Assembly (NCBI RefSeq): GCF_014648115.1
Contig: NZ_BMQM01000034.1
Coordinates: 1 to 40,041, forward strand
Origin: Deinococcus seoulensis
GTDB lineage: Bacteria; Deinococcota; Deinococci; Deinococcales; Deinococcaceae
Length of the DNA stretch: 40,041 nucleotides
Direction of reading: 5' to 3'
In this document: in pieces, positions 11,932-21,071 of the stretch
Layout: each line of letters begins with the position of its first letter
Numbering within the stretch: position 1 is the stretch's first letter
The notes under the pieces: generated by a model
The model's database searches: none
Seen by the model: the letters and a program-made list of their open reading frames with translations, nothing else
What the model was told of the DNA's origin: nothing
Translations under genes and position numbers: made by a program

Positions 11932-12333
11932 TTATTTCAGGTCAGTCGCAGCGATGGCAGCGGCGCCTTTCTTGATCGATTCGCCATCATAGTTGAAGAA
12001 GGTCTTGTTGTCCTGCATCTTCAGGGTCACACCGTAGTTGTCTTTGGTGCCATAGATGACGGAGCAACTCGTCACGCCAGCCGGCAGGTCAGTCGTTGCC
12101 TTGCCTTGCAGGACAGCACAGTCCGTCTTCGTGTTATCAAGTTTTCCACTGACACTGTCACGGCTCGTCTCCACCGCAGTCAGGGTGTTACGCACGAAGC
12201 TCTGGGCGGCGCTCTCGTTGGCTTTGGTGCGGGCGCTGAGCAGGTTGGGGATCAGGACGGCGGCCAGAATGCCGATGATGGCGATGACGATGAGCAGCTC
12301 GATGAGGGTGAAGCCCTGGGTGTTGTTCTTCAT
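11932..12333 (-). CDS. pilA: Type IV major pilin-like protein
   Basis: A 133-residue type IV pilin, first in the direction of transcription. The leader MKNNTQG and helix FTLIELLIVIAIIGILAAVL match the neighbour, as does the following segment up to about residue 50 (one I/V change). The globular domain has its own cysteine pair (TDCAVL and VTSCSV) and the shared DLPAGVTSC motif. AGGAG is 6 nt before the ATG. It is followed by a 14-bp-stem hairpin and then the second pilin gene. Confidence 0.9.
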   Translation of the reverse strand: MKNNTQGFTLIELLIVIAIIGILAAVLIPNLLSARTKANESAAQSFVRNTLTAVETSRDSVSGKLDNTKTDCAVLQGKATTDLPAGVTSCSVIYGTKDNYGVTLKMQDNKTFFNYDGESIKKGAAAIAATDLK

Positions 12334-12763
12334 GCTGTTCTCCTGGGTGCGGCGGGTCCGGATAAGGTATGTATGGTCCAGTCCTGCCTGCGTATGGCTT
12401 TGGCAGGTGCGGGTGTCTCCCGTCCTTGCTGTGTTCAGAGTACGGTTGGGTTTCTCACAGGAGTCTTACTGAATTGCGAGTGTGGGAACAGTGCTCGCCG
12501 GGCAGGCATTCCTGGGTTTTTCGTGATCCGGGAATGGTTTTCGGGTTGTTTTGAACTTGCTTGCTGCTCTGTAAGAGTCTGTGAGAGGCGGCTTCAGGGT
12601 GTGTGGGGTGCTATGCTGCTGGGCAGTTCAGCCGGGGCGGGTTTGTGACCCTGGCGAATGGGACCCTGGTGTCCCCACACTTATTTGAATTTGTGGTCGC
12701 GTGCGCGGCGCTGGGTTCCCTTGGGGCCGTGGCGCGCGCCGTGTGCCGGAAGAGAGGCTTGTC
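12334..12763. other. Divergent intergenic region, pilins and dnaB
   Basis: A 430-bp stretch without a supported gene. It must hold the minus-strand promoter of the pilin cluster and the plus-strand promoter of dnaB. The best -10 candidate for dnaB is TATGCT at 12612-12617, which would give a ~150-nt leader; I see no convincing -35 box. The region is lower in GC than its neighbours. Confidence 0.4.
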
Positions 12764-14109
<1,346 letters not shown>

Positions 14110-14110
<1 letters not shown>

Positions 14111-14790
14111 TGGCGGAGGATCAGGCGAAGGCGGCAGGTCAGGCGGGCGGGCAGCGCAGGCGCAGGCGGCGGCGGGGCGGGAGTTCGCCCGCGCAGCCCC
14201 GGCCGGGTCAGGTGACGAACACGACGGCGGTGCCCACGCCGGCCGCGCCGAGCAAGCGCGGGCAGAAGCGGCCGCTGGCGGACCCGCGCATCGGGGTGGG
14301 GTGCATCGTGCTGCGCGGCGACGAGATTCTGCTGGTGCGCGAGCGGGGCCGCTGGTCGCTGCCCAAGGGCGGCCTGGAGTCCGGTGAGCTGGTGCAGGAC
14401 GGCGCGCGCCGCGAGACCTTCGAGGAGACGGGGCTGGTCGTGGAGTTGCGGGATCTGGCGTTCATCGTGGAGTTTCAGGCGGTGACGTGGGGGCATCACC
14501 TGCAGTTCTTCTACACGGGCCGCGAGGTGGGCGGGAAGCTGGAGCCGCGTGACCCGGACCGGGACGTGCAGGAGGCGCGCTTCGTGCCGATCCGGCAGTT
14601 GCGGGAGTTCATCCGCTTCCGGCCGCGTCTGGTGGCGCTGGAGACGTGGTTGCGTGAGCGTCGGCCCCGGCATTTCGTGTTCAATCTGGATAAGGAACCG
14701 GCGATGCTGCGTAAGCGGCGCCGGGTCGGTGATCCGTTGCCGGGCGCGCGGGGTCAGGAGCCGGAGTTCACGGACGAACCGGACCTGTAG
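14110..14790 (+). CDS. Nudix hydrolase
   Basis: A 226-residue hydrolase of nucleoside diphosphates linked to another moiety. The Nudix box GGLESGE-x7-RETFEETGL is complete (residues 87-109). The N-terminus is unusual: an Ala/Gly/Gln stretch with a run of seven arginines (residues 16-22) that could bind nucleic acid or phosphates. The C-terminal part (RPRHFVFNLDKEPAMLRKRRR) is also basic. TAATG overlap with dnaB indicates coupled translation. Deinococcus genomes carry many Nudix enzymes; the substrate here is not predictable. Confidence 0.88.
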
Positions 14791-14889
14791 GCGGCTTCCG
14801 GCAGGTGAGCATGGGCGGCGTCCTTCTGCGGAGGTCGCCCGCTGCTGTGAGGCGCCGCCGTGGGTGGGGCGGGTGGTTCCGGGGTGCGT

Positions 14890-14917
14890 TTGACACCCGC
14901 GCGCACTCTGTTATCAT
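14890..14917 (+). promoter_or_regulatory. Full leaderless promoter (-35 TTGACA, -10 TATCAT)
   Basis: Consensus TTGACA (14890-14895), 16-nt spacer, TATCAT (14912-14917), then CAGAAT and ATG at 14924. It is the clearest complete promoter of a leaderless gene in the window. Confidence 0.8.
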
Positions 14918-14923
14918 CAGAAT

Positions 14924-15130
14924 ATGAAGCGTCTGTTACGTAAGGAGGCCGATCCGTTGCCGTCCAGCGGACGCGGGTACATCCACGTCTGCCCCCACTG
15001 CCACCAGCCCCTGACCCTGCACGACCTGCGCGACGGCGACCAGGCGTACTGGTGCCACGCCTGCAACCTGGGCCACCGCGCCAGCGACCCGCCCCTGAAC
15101 GCCCTGAAACGCCTCCCGCAGACCGGCTGA
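14924..15130 (+). CDS. Small zinc-ribbon protein
   Basis: A 68-residue protein with two CxxC-type knuckles, CPHCH near residue 23 and CHAC near residue 44, which form a one-zinc ribbon. The rest is basic. No family function is recognised; such mini-ribbons often bind nucleic acids or partner proteins. Expressed from a strong promoter of its own and followed by the SDR gene after 39 nt. Confidence 0.8.
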   Translation: MKRLLRKEADPLPSSGRGYIHVCPHCHQPLTLHDLRDGDQAYWCHACNLGHRASDPPLNALKRLPQTG

Positions 15131-15157
15131 CACCCCTTCCTGCCGCCTGCACTCCGC

Positions 15158-15163
15158 TATGCT
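15158..15163 (+). promoter_or_regulatory. -10 box (TATGCT), leaderless SDR gene
   Basis: TATGCT, then 6 nt, then ATG at 15170. Confidence 0.65.
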
Positions 15164-15169
15164 GGGCGC

Positions 15170-15895
15170 ATGACGCAGCAGTTCAACCTGAGGCCCCCCC
15201 GCCAGGGCCACCTGAGCGAAGTCCTGGCCGGTCAGGTGATCGCCGTGACCGGCGCCGACCAGGGGTACGGCCGCACCATCAGCGCCGCGCTGGCCAGCGC
15301 CGGAGCCAGCGTCGTCCTGATCGGAGCGAACAGCGACACCCTCGCCACCGCCGCCAGCCACCTGGAGCACACGGGCGGGCACGCCATCCCCATCAAGGCC
15401 GACGTGGGCGTGCCCCTCGACTGGCTCAGCGCGCAGAACCGCATCCTGGAAATCTTCGGGGCGCTGCACGGCATCGTGCACCTGGCCGACAAACGCTCGC
15501 ACAGCGAATTCACGTCGCTCAGCGAGAACGAATGGATGGACCTGTTCAACTGCAACCTCAAGAGCACCGTCGGCATCACGCAGATCGTGCGCCGCCGCCT
15601 GCCCGGCACGTGGCTGACCATCATCGGCCCGCACCTCGACGAGCGCGGCCTGCAGGTCAACCCGCAACGCGGCGCGCTGCGCGGACTGGTCGAGCAGGCC
15701 CACACCGAGGACCTGCGCCTGAACCTGCTGCTGCCCGGCCGCGCCAGCAGCGGCGACGACACCCTGGACGCCCCCCTCGCGAACGCCGTGCTGGCCCTGG
15801 CCGCGCCCGGCATGAAGCACCTGCGCGGCAACGTCATGGACGTACCCATGCCCGCCATCCCCAAAATCCGCGCGCTGGACGCCTACCCACTGTGA
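15170..15895 (+). CDS. SDR-family protein lacking the catalytic Tyr-Lys pair
   Basis: A 241-residue short-chain dehydrogenase/reductase fold. The cofactor motif TGADQGYG (TGxxxGxG) near residue 27 is intact, but where active SDRs have YxxxK followed by AAL, this protein reads VNPQRGALRG: Val replaces the catalytic Tyr and Arg replaces Lys. It probably binds NAD(P) without classical SDR chemistry, perhaps as a sensor or scaffold (inference). It lies 25 nt upstream of nrdR in the same direction, so the two are likely cotranscribed. Confidence 0.82.
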   Translation: MTQQFNLRPPRQGHLSEVLAGQVIAVTGADQGYGRTISAALASAGASVVLIGANSDTLATAASHLEHTGGHAIPIKADVGVPLDWLSAQNRILEIFGALHGIVHLADKRSHSEFTSLSENEWMDLFNCNLKSTVGITQIVRRRLPGTWLTIIGPHLDERGLQVNPQRGALRGLVEQAHTEDLRLNLLLPGRASSGDDTLDAPLANAVLALAAPGMKHLRGNVMDVPMPAIPKIRALDAYPL

Positions 15896-15920
15896 ACCGG
15901 GCCGCCCGACCGGAGTCCGC

Positions 15921-16400
15921 GTGAGGTGCCCGTACTGCTCGGCGCCCGACAGCAAGGTCGTGAACTCCCGGCCCAGCGACGACGGGGCCAGCATCCGCCG
16001 CCGCCGCGAGTGCCTGAACTGCACGCGGCGTTTCACGACCTACGAACGCGCGCAACTCGAACCGCTGATGGTCGTTAAACGCAGCGGCCCGCGCGAGGCG
16101 TTCAACCCCGACAAGCTGCTGCGCGGCCTGACGCTCGCCAGTGAGAAACGCCCGGTCGATCCGGCCGCGCTGCGCGCCTTCGCGTACTCCTTCGAGGACG
16201 AAGTGCAGGCCGCCGAGATTCCCGCCACCGAGATCGGCCGCCGCGCCATGACCTTCCTGCGCCCCCTGGACGACGTGGCGTACATCCGTTTCGCGTCGGT
16301 GTACCGCGACTTCGACAGCCTGGAACGCTTCATCGAGGAAATCCGGGGCCTGAAAGACCGCGACGACGCTGGCCCCACCGACCCCACCCGGGAACCCTGA
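15921..16400 (+). CDS. nrdR: Transcriptional repressor NrdR
   Basis: Zinc-ribbon/ATP-cone repressor of ribonucleotide reductase genes that senses ATP and dATP. 159 residues. Zinc ligands C3, C6, C31 and C34 are present, RRRRECLNCTRRFTTYE is the family signature, and an ATP-cone fills ~46-136. Start GTG, with GGAG 5 nt upstream. Its target sites are visible in front of nrdJ at 7840-7887 in this same window. Confidence 0.96.
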   Translation: MRCPYCSAPDSKVVNSRPSDDGASIRRRRECLNCTRRFTTYERAQLEPLMVVKRSGPREAFNPDKLLRGLTLASEKRPVDPAALRAFAYSFEDEVQAAEIPATEIGRRAMTFLRPLDDVAYIRFASVYRDFDSLERFIEEIRGLKDRDDAGPTDPTREP

Positions 16401-16413
16401 ACGTCACCCCAGG

Positions 16414-17052
16414 TCAGAGGGGCGCGCGGCCCGGCCGTTCGCTGCCGCTCAGGTCAGCGGGACGCGGGTAGGCCTCGATCTCGTTCTCGGGTCTGCGTCC
16501 ACGCACGCCGCTGAGCAGCGCGCGGATCTGCGCGAAGTCCGCCTCGATGTTCCCGGTGGGCGTCACATACCCGATCACACCGATCCGCCGGCGCGGCCAG
16601 TCCACGACCGTCACGCCGATGGGAATACTGGCCTGAAGCGCCATGTAGTAGAACCCGGTCTTCCAGTACTGCCCGGCGCTGCGGGTGCCTTCCGGCGCGA
16701 CCAGCATGATGATCTCGCGTTCACGGTCGATCACGCTGACCACGGCGTCCACGAAGTTCCCCCCGGCGCGGCGGCGGTCCAGCGGCATGCCGCCCACGGC
16801 CCGCATGAACACCCCCACCGGAAAACGGAACAGTTCGCGTTTCGCCACGAAATGCAGCGGAATGCGGGTCGACCACTTCCAGAACAGGCCCGGCCAGAAA
16901 TCCGCGTTACTGGTGTGCGGCGCGGCCGCCGCGATGAACTTCGGGCCGGGCGGCGGGGGCAGCAGCGGCGTCCAGCCGGCCGCACGCAGCAACCAGCCCG
17001 CCACGCGGGAACCGAGAGAATGCTGCTGACCGGGCCACAGAGGAGACGACAT
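16414..17052 (-). CDS. PlsC-like glycerolipid acyltransferase
   Basis: A 212-residue acyltransferase of the 1-acyl-glycerol-3-phosphate acyltransferase family. The catalytic HxxxxD motif is HTSNAD (H46-D51) and the glycerophosphate-binding motif is PEGTRS (120-125). It would acylate a lipid precursor at the membrane. The second ATG (17052) is preferred over 17058: a -10 box TATACT is 8 nt before it but only 2 nt before the first. It converges with nrdR, whose stop is 13 nt away. Confidence 0.88.
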   Translation of the reverse strand: MSSPLWPGQQHSLGSRVAGWLLRAAGWTPLLPPPPGPKFIAAAAPHTSNADFWPGLFWKWSTRIPLHFVAKRELFRFPVGVFMRAVGGMPLDRRRAGGNFVDAVVSVIDREREIIMLVAPEGTRSAGQYWKTGFYYMALQASIPIGVTVVDWPRRRIGVIGYVTPTGNIEADFAQIRALLSGVRGRRPENEIEAYPRPADLSGSERPGRAPL

Positions 17053-17060
17053 CTGCATTC

Positions 17061-17066
17061 AGTATA
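17061..17066 (-). promoter_or_regulatory. -10 box (TATACT), leaderless acyltransferase gene
   Basis: TATACT, then 8 nt, then ATG at 17052. Confidence 0.6.
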
Positions 17067-17147
17067 GAAACCGTGACCGGCCCGCCGCCTGAACTGGGAC
17101 TCGGTTCACGAAGTTCACCCGGTGCCAGTGAGCGCCGCGCAGTCGCC

Positions 17148-17243
17148 TCAGCGTTTGCTGCGGCCGCGCGAGACGGGACGCTCCTGCCACGCGGCCAGCA
17201 GCAGAGACACCACGATCACCAGACCAGCCAGTAACAGTTCCAT
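17148..17243 (-). CDS. 31-residue single-pass membrane peptide
   Basis: A short open frame encoding a hydrophobic N-terminal helix (residues 2-18, ELLLAGLVIVVSLLLAA) followed by a basic tail ending RGRSKR. AAGGAG at 17253-17258 lies 9 nt before the ATG, a better ribosome site than most long genes here have. The topology resembles small membrane regulators such as KdpF, but no kdp genes are nearby. It may be cotranscribed with the EVE gene 101 nt upstream. Function unknown. Confidence 0.55.
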   Translation of the reverse strand: MELLLAGLVIVVSLLLAAWQERPVSRGRSKR

Positions 17244-17344
17244 GCAGGCATTCTCCTTTTCTTCACCTGACGTTAAGGTCACACACCGGCGGGCCGCTGT
17301 GAAAAACCACCCAACGTCCGCCCGGTCCGGTCAGCCCCCCGCCG

Positions 17345-17827
17345 TCACGACAGGCCAGCCAGATCCTCAAACCCCAGCCCGGCCGCGTCCAGCGTCGCCC
17401 AGAACGCCCCGGCCTCCACCGGCACCACACTCAGACGCGACCCCCGGCCCGTCAGCGGCGACCCCTCCCACTCCGGCATGCTCCGCAGCGCGTCCAGCGG
17501 CACCACACCCGGAAACGCCACCACCGGCTCCACATCCACCATGCTCCAGCGCGGCGCGTCCACACCCGACTTCGGATCGAAGTACGCACTTGCCGGATCG
17601 AACTGAAGATCATCCGCGTACGCCTCCCGGCAGACCCGCGCCACGCCCACCACCCCCGGCGGCCGCGCGTTCGAGTGGTAGAACAGGCACAGGTCGCCGT
17701 CACGCATCTCCCGCAGGAAATTCCGCGCCTGATAGTTCCGCACGCCATTCCACGGCTCGCGCCGCACCCGCACCAGATCAGGAAAACCGAACACATCCGG
17801 CTCGGACTTGAGTAACCAGAAACGCAT
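17345..17827 (-). CDS. EVE domain-containing protein
   Basis: A 160-residue single EVE domain (PUA-like fold, related to YTH) expected to bind modified bases in DNA or RNA. The start MRFWLLKSEPD is the family's typical N-terminus, and WNGVRNYQARNFLREM and GDLCLFYHSN are the signature strands. The ATG is preceded at 7 nt by TAGGCT. No restriction or toxin genes adjoin it. Confidence 0.9.
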   Translation of the reverse strand: MRFWLLKSEPDVFGFPDLVRVRREPWNGVRNYQARNFLREMRDGDLCLFYHSNARPPGVVGVARVCREAYADDLQFDPASAYFDPKSGVDAPRWSMVDVEPVVAFPGVVPLDALRSMPEWEGSPLTGRGSRLSVVPVEAGAFWATLDAAGLGFEDLAGLS

Positions 17828-17834
17828 GAAAGGC

Positions 17835-17840
17835 AGCCTA
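17835..17840 (-). promoter_or_regulatory. -10 box (TAGGCT), leaderless EVE gene
   Basis: TAGGCT, then 7 nt, then ATG at 17827. Confidence 0.6.
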
Positions 17841-17845
17841 GAGCA

Positions 17846-18946
17846 TCACCCGCCCGGCTGATCCGTGACCAATGGCGGCAGGGGGATGGGTTGCTCCCCC
17901 TTGAAGCCGACCATCATCCCGCCCCAGCTGTACCCATCCGCGTTATTGGGCACGTGATCCAGTGGCATGACTGCCACGTACATCCCGCGTGGCTGCGCCC
18001 TCTTCGGTTCGGTGGATGTTCCGCCAAACCAGGCGCTGTCACGTTCTGGGTCCACACGCAGCCGGTACAGGACACTCCACTCGTTGAGCTGGAGGGGCCG
18101 GTGGGCCGTCATGATGCCGTTCTCGCCGTCCGGTGGCACGACCCTGGAAACGGTGGTCGGCGGTTGCGTGCTCAGCCGGTCTTTGACCACATGCAGGCGC
18201 ACACTGGGATTCGCGCACGCTCCGACGATCATGCCGCCCGGCCCGCTGTAGCCACTCATGCCCGAGTTCTCGAAGGGTGAGGGCAACCCGTACCCGGTCT
18301 TGTAGATGCCGCTGCGTTCCTGACCGCCACAGGTCATGCGCCACGTGCTCAGCAGGACGCGTTCCTGATACCGGTAACTGCCGGGAATGCGGCCCGTGAA
18401 GTTCTGCTCCTCGTCTTGCACGAGGTTCTTCGTGGACAGACTGACCTGTTCTGGACGGTACTTATCTTCAGTGCTGCTGACGGTCACGTACAGCACGGCT
18501 TTCGTGCCGCGTGGGTAGGTGAGGGTCACGCCCTGGTACGTGCCGCGCGGGGCGTCCTTGTCACTGAACAGGGCGTTCACGTCCTGCTGGTTCATGGGGC
18601 CGAACTGCGCGCCTTCACGCGGGGGAAGCCACTCGCGGTACGCGGTCCAGCCCAGGCCGCCCATGAGGAGGGCCGCCAGCGTGAGCCACCCGGCGCGGTG
18701 CGTGAAGGCGTGTCCCAGCAGGCCCCGGTTGACGGGGTGTGGGTCGCCCATGCCGCGCACGGCGAGGTACTCGGCTTCCTCGGGCGAGAAGCCGTGCGCC
18801 TGATGCTCCTGCATCCGTTCGGTCAGGTGCGCGCGGAGTTCGGCGGCGGCGTCCAGACGTTCGGCTCTGGGCAGGCCGCGCGTGGCGCGGTGGATGTAGG
18901 CGTCGGCGCTCAGGGGGCGGCGCGGGCGGGGCAGGCGGCGGGTCAT
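17846..18946 (-). CDS. PadR-associated single-pass membrane protein
   Basis: A 366-residue protein. Residues ~1-85 (LSADAYIHRATRGLP... LRAHLTERMQEHQAHGFSPEEAEYLAVRGMGDP) resemble the permease-prefix domain often paired with PadR regulators, then a membrane segment (~94-110, WLTLAALLMGGLGWTAY), then a ~250-residue extracytoplasmic part rich in beta strands with a Cys pair (MTCGG, GACAN). Its ATG overlaps the padR stop by ATGA, so the two are translated together, and the pair likely forms a signalling unit (inference). Confidence 0.75.
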   Translation of the reverse strand: MTRRLPRPRRPLSADAYIHRATRGLPRAERLDAAAELRAHLTERMQEHQAHGFSPEEAEYLAVRGMGDPHPVNRGLLGHAFTHRAGWLTLAALLMGGLGWTAYREWLPPREGAQFGPMNQQDVNALFSDKDAPRGTYQGVTLTYPRGTKAVLYVTVSSTEDKYRPEQVSLSTKNLVQDEEQNFTGRIPGSYRYQERVLLSTWRMTCGGQERSGIYKTGYGLPSPFENSGMSGYSGPGGMIVGACANPSVRLHVVKDRLSTQPPTTVSRVVPPDGENGIMTAHRPLQLNEWSVLYRLRVDPERDSAWFGGTSTEPKRAQPRGMYVAVMPLDHVPNNADGYSWGGMMVGFKGEQPIPLPPLVTDQPGG

Positions 18947-19284
18947 GCAGACCGCCGGGGCAGGGCGCGGGTCAGCAGGGCGTCCAGCGCGCCGCGCAGC
19001 GTCTGCCATTCCTGGCGTTTGGTGTGCAGGGCCTCGCGGCCGTCGTCGGTGAGCTGGTAGACCTTGCGGGGCGCGCCTCCCCGGTCGCTGGGTTGCCAGT
19101 CGCTCTCGATCCACCCGGCTTTCACGAGGCGGTGCAGGGCGGGGTAGAGGCTGCCCTCGCGCAGGTCGAACAGGCCGCCGCTGCGGTCGTTGACGTGCTT
19201 CAGGATGTCCAGGCCGTAGCGGGGCTGGTCCTGAAGGGCGGCGAGCAGGGCGAGGTCGAGCGTGCCGGATTTGAGTGGGTTCAT
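18943..19284 (-). CDS. PadR family transcriptional regulator
   Basis: A 113-residue winged-helix regulator. PRYGLDILKHVNDRSGGLFDLREGSLYPALHRL is the canonical PadR helix-turn-helix, followed by GAPRKVYQLTDDGREAL of the wing and a short dimerisation helix. The ATG at 19284 has GGAGG 7 nt upstream. First gene of the operon with the membrane protein; palindromes in its promoter suggest autoregulation. Confidence 0.92.
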   Translation of the reverse strand: MNPLKSGTLDLALLAALQDQPRYGLDILKHVNDRSGGLFDLREGSLYPALHRLVKAGWIESDWQPSDRGGAPRKVYQLTDDGREALHTKRQEWQTLRGALDALLTRALPRRSA

Positions 19285-19305
19285 GGGTGTGCCTCCGGGC
19301 AGTGT

Positions 19306-19318
19306 CTTGCTCTGCAAG
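19306..19318. promoter_or_regulatory. Candidate PadR operator 2
   Basis: CTTGC-TCT-GCAAG, a perfect 5-bp inverted repeat overlapping the likely transcription start of padR. Confidence 0.5.
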
Positions 19319-19344
19319 GTAATGAGGGGCCGGTATCTTGTCAA
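19316..19344 (-). promoter_or_regulatory. padR promoter (-35 TTGACA, -10 TACCTT)
   Basis: On the minus strand TTGACA (19339-19344) and TACCTT (19316-19321) are separated by 17 nt. Both boxes overlap palindromes. Confidence 0.8.
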
Positions 19345-19351
19345 GCAAGAT
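19335..19351. promoter_or_regulatory. Candidate PadR operator 1
   Basis: ATCTTG-TCAAG-CAAGAT, a perfect 6-bp inverted repeat with a 5-nt centre, covering the padR -35 box. It shares CTTG/CAAG half-sites with operator 2. Confidence 0.55.
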
Positions 19352-19415
19352 TGTCGGGGCGTGTGTCCGGCCGCCTTCGGTTCCTTCGGCCACCGTCCGG
19401 GCAGCGCGGCCGCTC

Positions 19416-19421
19416 TACACT
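19416..19421 (+). promoter_or_regulatory. -10 box (TACACT), leaderless protease gene
   Basis: TACACT, then 6 nt, then GTG at 19428. Confidence 0.65.
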
Positions 19422-19427
19422 GGCGGC

Positions 19428-20513
19428 GTGCGCGCCTCGCCCTGGCTTCCGGTTCTGTTGATCCTCGCGCTGGCCGCCTACCTGCTGCCAGACGCGAAGC
19501 TGCCGTTCGGCCAGCCCTCCTTCCAGGTGGGTCCGGCCCCGCAGGCGCAACCCCCCGCGCTGCCCAACCAACTGAGCGCACAGACGCGCGAGGTGTTCAC
19601 GGCCTCACGCCCGGCCACGGTGCGCGTGGAGAGCCTGAACCCCGACACCCGCAACGCGGGCCTGGGCACCGGCTTCTTCATCAGCCAGGACGGGCTGGTG
19701 CTCACGGCGTACCACGTGGTCAGCGGCGGGCGGTTGTTCCAGATCAGTACCCTGAGCGGCAAGACGTACCCGGCCACCGTGACCGCCTTCGACGCGCAGG
19801 CGGACGTGGCGCTCCTCCAGGTGACCCGCGCCCCGGACGGCGGGTTCCCGTTCCTGCCGCTCGCGCCGCGCGCGCCCCGCGTGGGCGAGGCGGTCCTGGC
19901 GATCGGGAACAGCGGCGGCGATTACCTGCAACCCCGCCAGGGCACCCTGCTGGGCCTGAACGCCCAGGCGGGCCGCGCGGACTTCCCGCAGGGCACCCTG
20001 GAAATGAACGCGCCCCTCTCGCCCGGCGACAGCGGCGGCCCGATCCTCGACCCGACCGGGCAGGTGATCGGCGTGGTCAGTTACATCAGCCTGGACGGCA
20101 GCGGTCAGACGCGCCGCAGTTACGCCGTGCCGGTCGAGGAGGGCAGCGACCTGATCACGGCCCTGCGCGCCGGAGAGAAACGCGACGTTCCCGTCGTGGG
20201 CCTGATCCTGGACCCCGTGCACAGTGGCCGGGTGGGCGGCGCAGTCGTGAGCGGCATTGCCCGCAGCAGCCCCGCCGAGAAGGCCGGGTTGCGGGGCAGC
20301 ACCTTCGACCGGGACGGCACCCTGACCGGCCTGGGCGACGTGATCACCAGCGTGAACGGCCAGCGCACCGGGGACGCCGATCAGGTCATCACCGCCATCC
20401 GCCGCGCGCGGGTGGGCGACACCATCACGCTGGGATTCACGCGGGACGGACAGCCGCGCACCACGCAGATCACCCTGGTGCCCCGGGCCAGCGTGCCCGA
20501 CCTTCAACAGTAG
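19428..20513 (+). CDS. HtrA/DegP-like S1C serine protease with PDZ domain
   Basis: A 361-residue membrane-anchored protease of envelope quality control. N-terminal membrane helix at residues 6-20, then a trypsin-like domain with H96 (TAYHVV), D126 (ADVALL) and S202 (PGDSGGP), and one C-terminal PDZ domain (~250-350, with SSPAEKAGLRG and LGDVITSVNGQ). The GTG at 19428 is supported by the -10 box at 6 nt and by placing the membrane helix at the very N-terminus. It is transcribed divergently from padR. Confidence 0.92.
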   Translation: MRASPWLPVLLILALAAYLLPDAKLPFGQPSFQVGPAPQAQPPALPNQLSAQTREVFTASRPATVRVESLNPDTRNAGLGTGFFISQDGLVLTAYHVVSGGRLFQISTLSGKTYPATVTAFDAQADVALLQVTRAPDGGFPFLPLAPRAPRVGEAVLAIGNSGGDYLQPRQGTLLGLNAQAGRADFPQGTLEMNAPLSPGDSGGPILDPTGQVIGVVSYISLDGSGQTRRSYAVPVEEGSDLITALRAGEKRDVPVVGLILDPVHSGRVGGAVVSGIARSSPAEKAGLRGSTFDRDGTLTGLGDVITSVNGQRTGDADQVITAIRRARVGDTITLGFTRDGQPRTTQITLVPRASVPDLQQ

Positions 20514-20581
20514 GCGGCGGGAACCGGCGCGGCATGAACGCCTCTGAACGCAGCGCCCACCCGCACGTCATGACCGGCGCG

Positions 20582-20587
20582 CAGACT
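20582..20587 (+). promoter_or_regulatory. -10-like box (CAGACT) before small gene
   Basis: CAGACT, then 6 nt, then ATG at 20594; the first base departs from TANNNT. GGGGAG directly before the ATG is too close to act as a normal ribosome site. Confidence 0.4.
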
Positions 20588-20593
20588 GGGGAG

Positions 20594-20809
20594 ATGTCGA
20601 GAGCATTCGTGAAAGAAGACGAGGGTGAACGCTGGTCCCCTCCCACCGCGCCCCGCGCGTACCGCATCCTGTGGAACGGGTACGGCACCGAACCGGAAGT
20701 CATGAAAGAAACCGACGATCTCCTGGAAGCCCTGCAATGGATGGGCAGCCGCGACCGCCGCGAATTCGAGATCCGCGACCTGCGCGGCGTGCTGCTCGCC
20801 ACCGGCTGA
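20594..20809 (+). CDS. Small conserved-looking protein, function unknown
   Basis: A 71-residue hydrophilic, acidic protein (RAYRILWNGYGTEPEV, DDLLEALQWMGSRDRREFEIRDL). No family is recognised. ATG at 20594 chosen from the -10-like box; an ATG at 20534 would add 20 residues. It is followed by a strong hairpin terminator, which supports it as a real gene. Confidence 0.7.
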   Translation: MSRAFVKEDEGERWSPPTAPRAYRILWNGYGTEPEVMKETDDLLEALQWMGSRDRREFEIRDLRGVLLATG

Positions 20810-20826
20810 GCACACCGGCACCAGGG

Positions 20827-20866
20827 GAGGAGGACAGCGGCGGTTTCTGCGCCCGCTGTCCTCCTC
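20827..20866 (+). terminator. Terminator hairpin after small gene
   Basis: A perfect 14-bp stem (20827-20840 with 20853-20866) and 12-nt loop, followed by TCGGTTC. No real T run. Confidence 0.65.
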
Positions 20867-20936
20867 TCGGTTCACACTCCGGCCCGACGTTGTTGTGGAT
20901 CCCGGCGCTGCACATGACCGGGCCGCGTGCCGTCTT

Positions 20937-21071
20937 ATACGGACTCCGTTTGTTTCGCCAACAATCCGGAACGTCACCGGATTGCCGGCTCCACGTCCGG
21001 AACCCGTTTCTCTCCTACTCGCTTCGCTCGGATTGAACAGGCTTTGCAGCCCATTCAATCGGAGTCCGTAT
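20937..21071 (+). repeat. Palindromic-ended repeat element, copy A (135 bp)
   Basis: Non-coding element bounded by perfect 12-bp inverted repeats, ATACGGACTCCG at 20937-20948 and its complement at 21060-21071. The left arm continues TTTGTTTCGCC; the right end carries a stem-loop (GATTGAA with TTCAATC, then GGCT with AGCC). The flanking base on both sides is T. Its right edge supplies the last base of the galM stop codon. Related copies are at 22705, 32277 and 36547. Confidence 0.85.
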
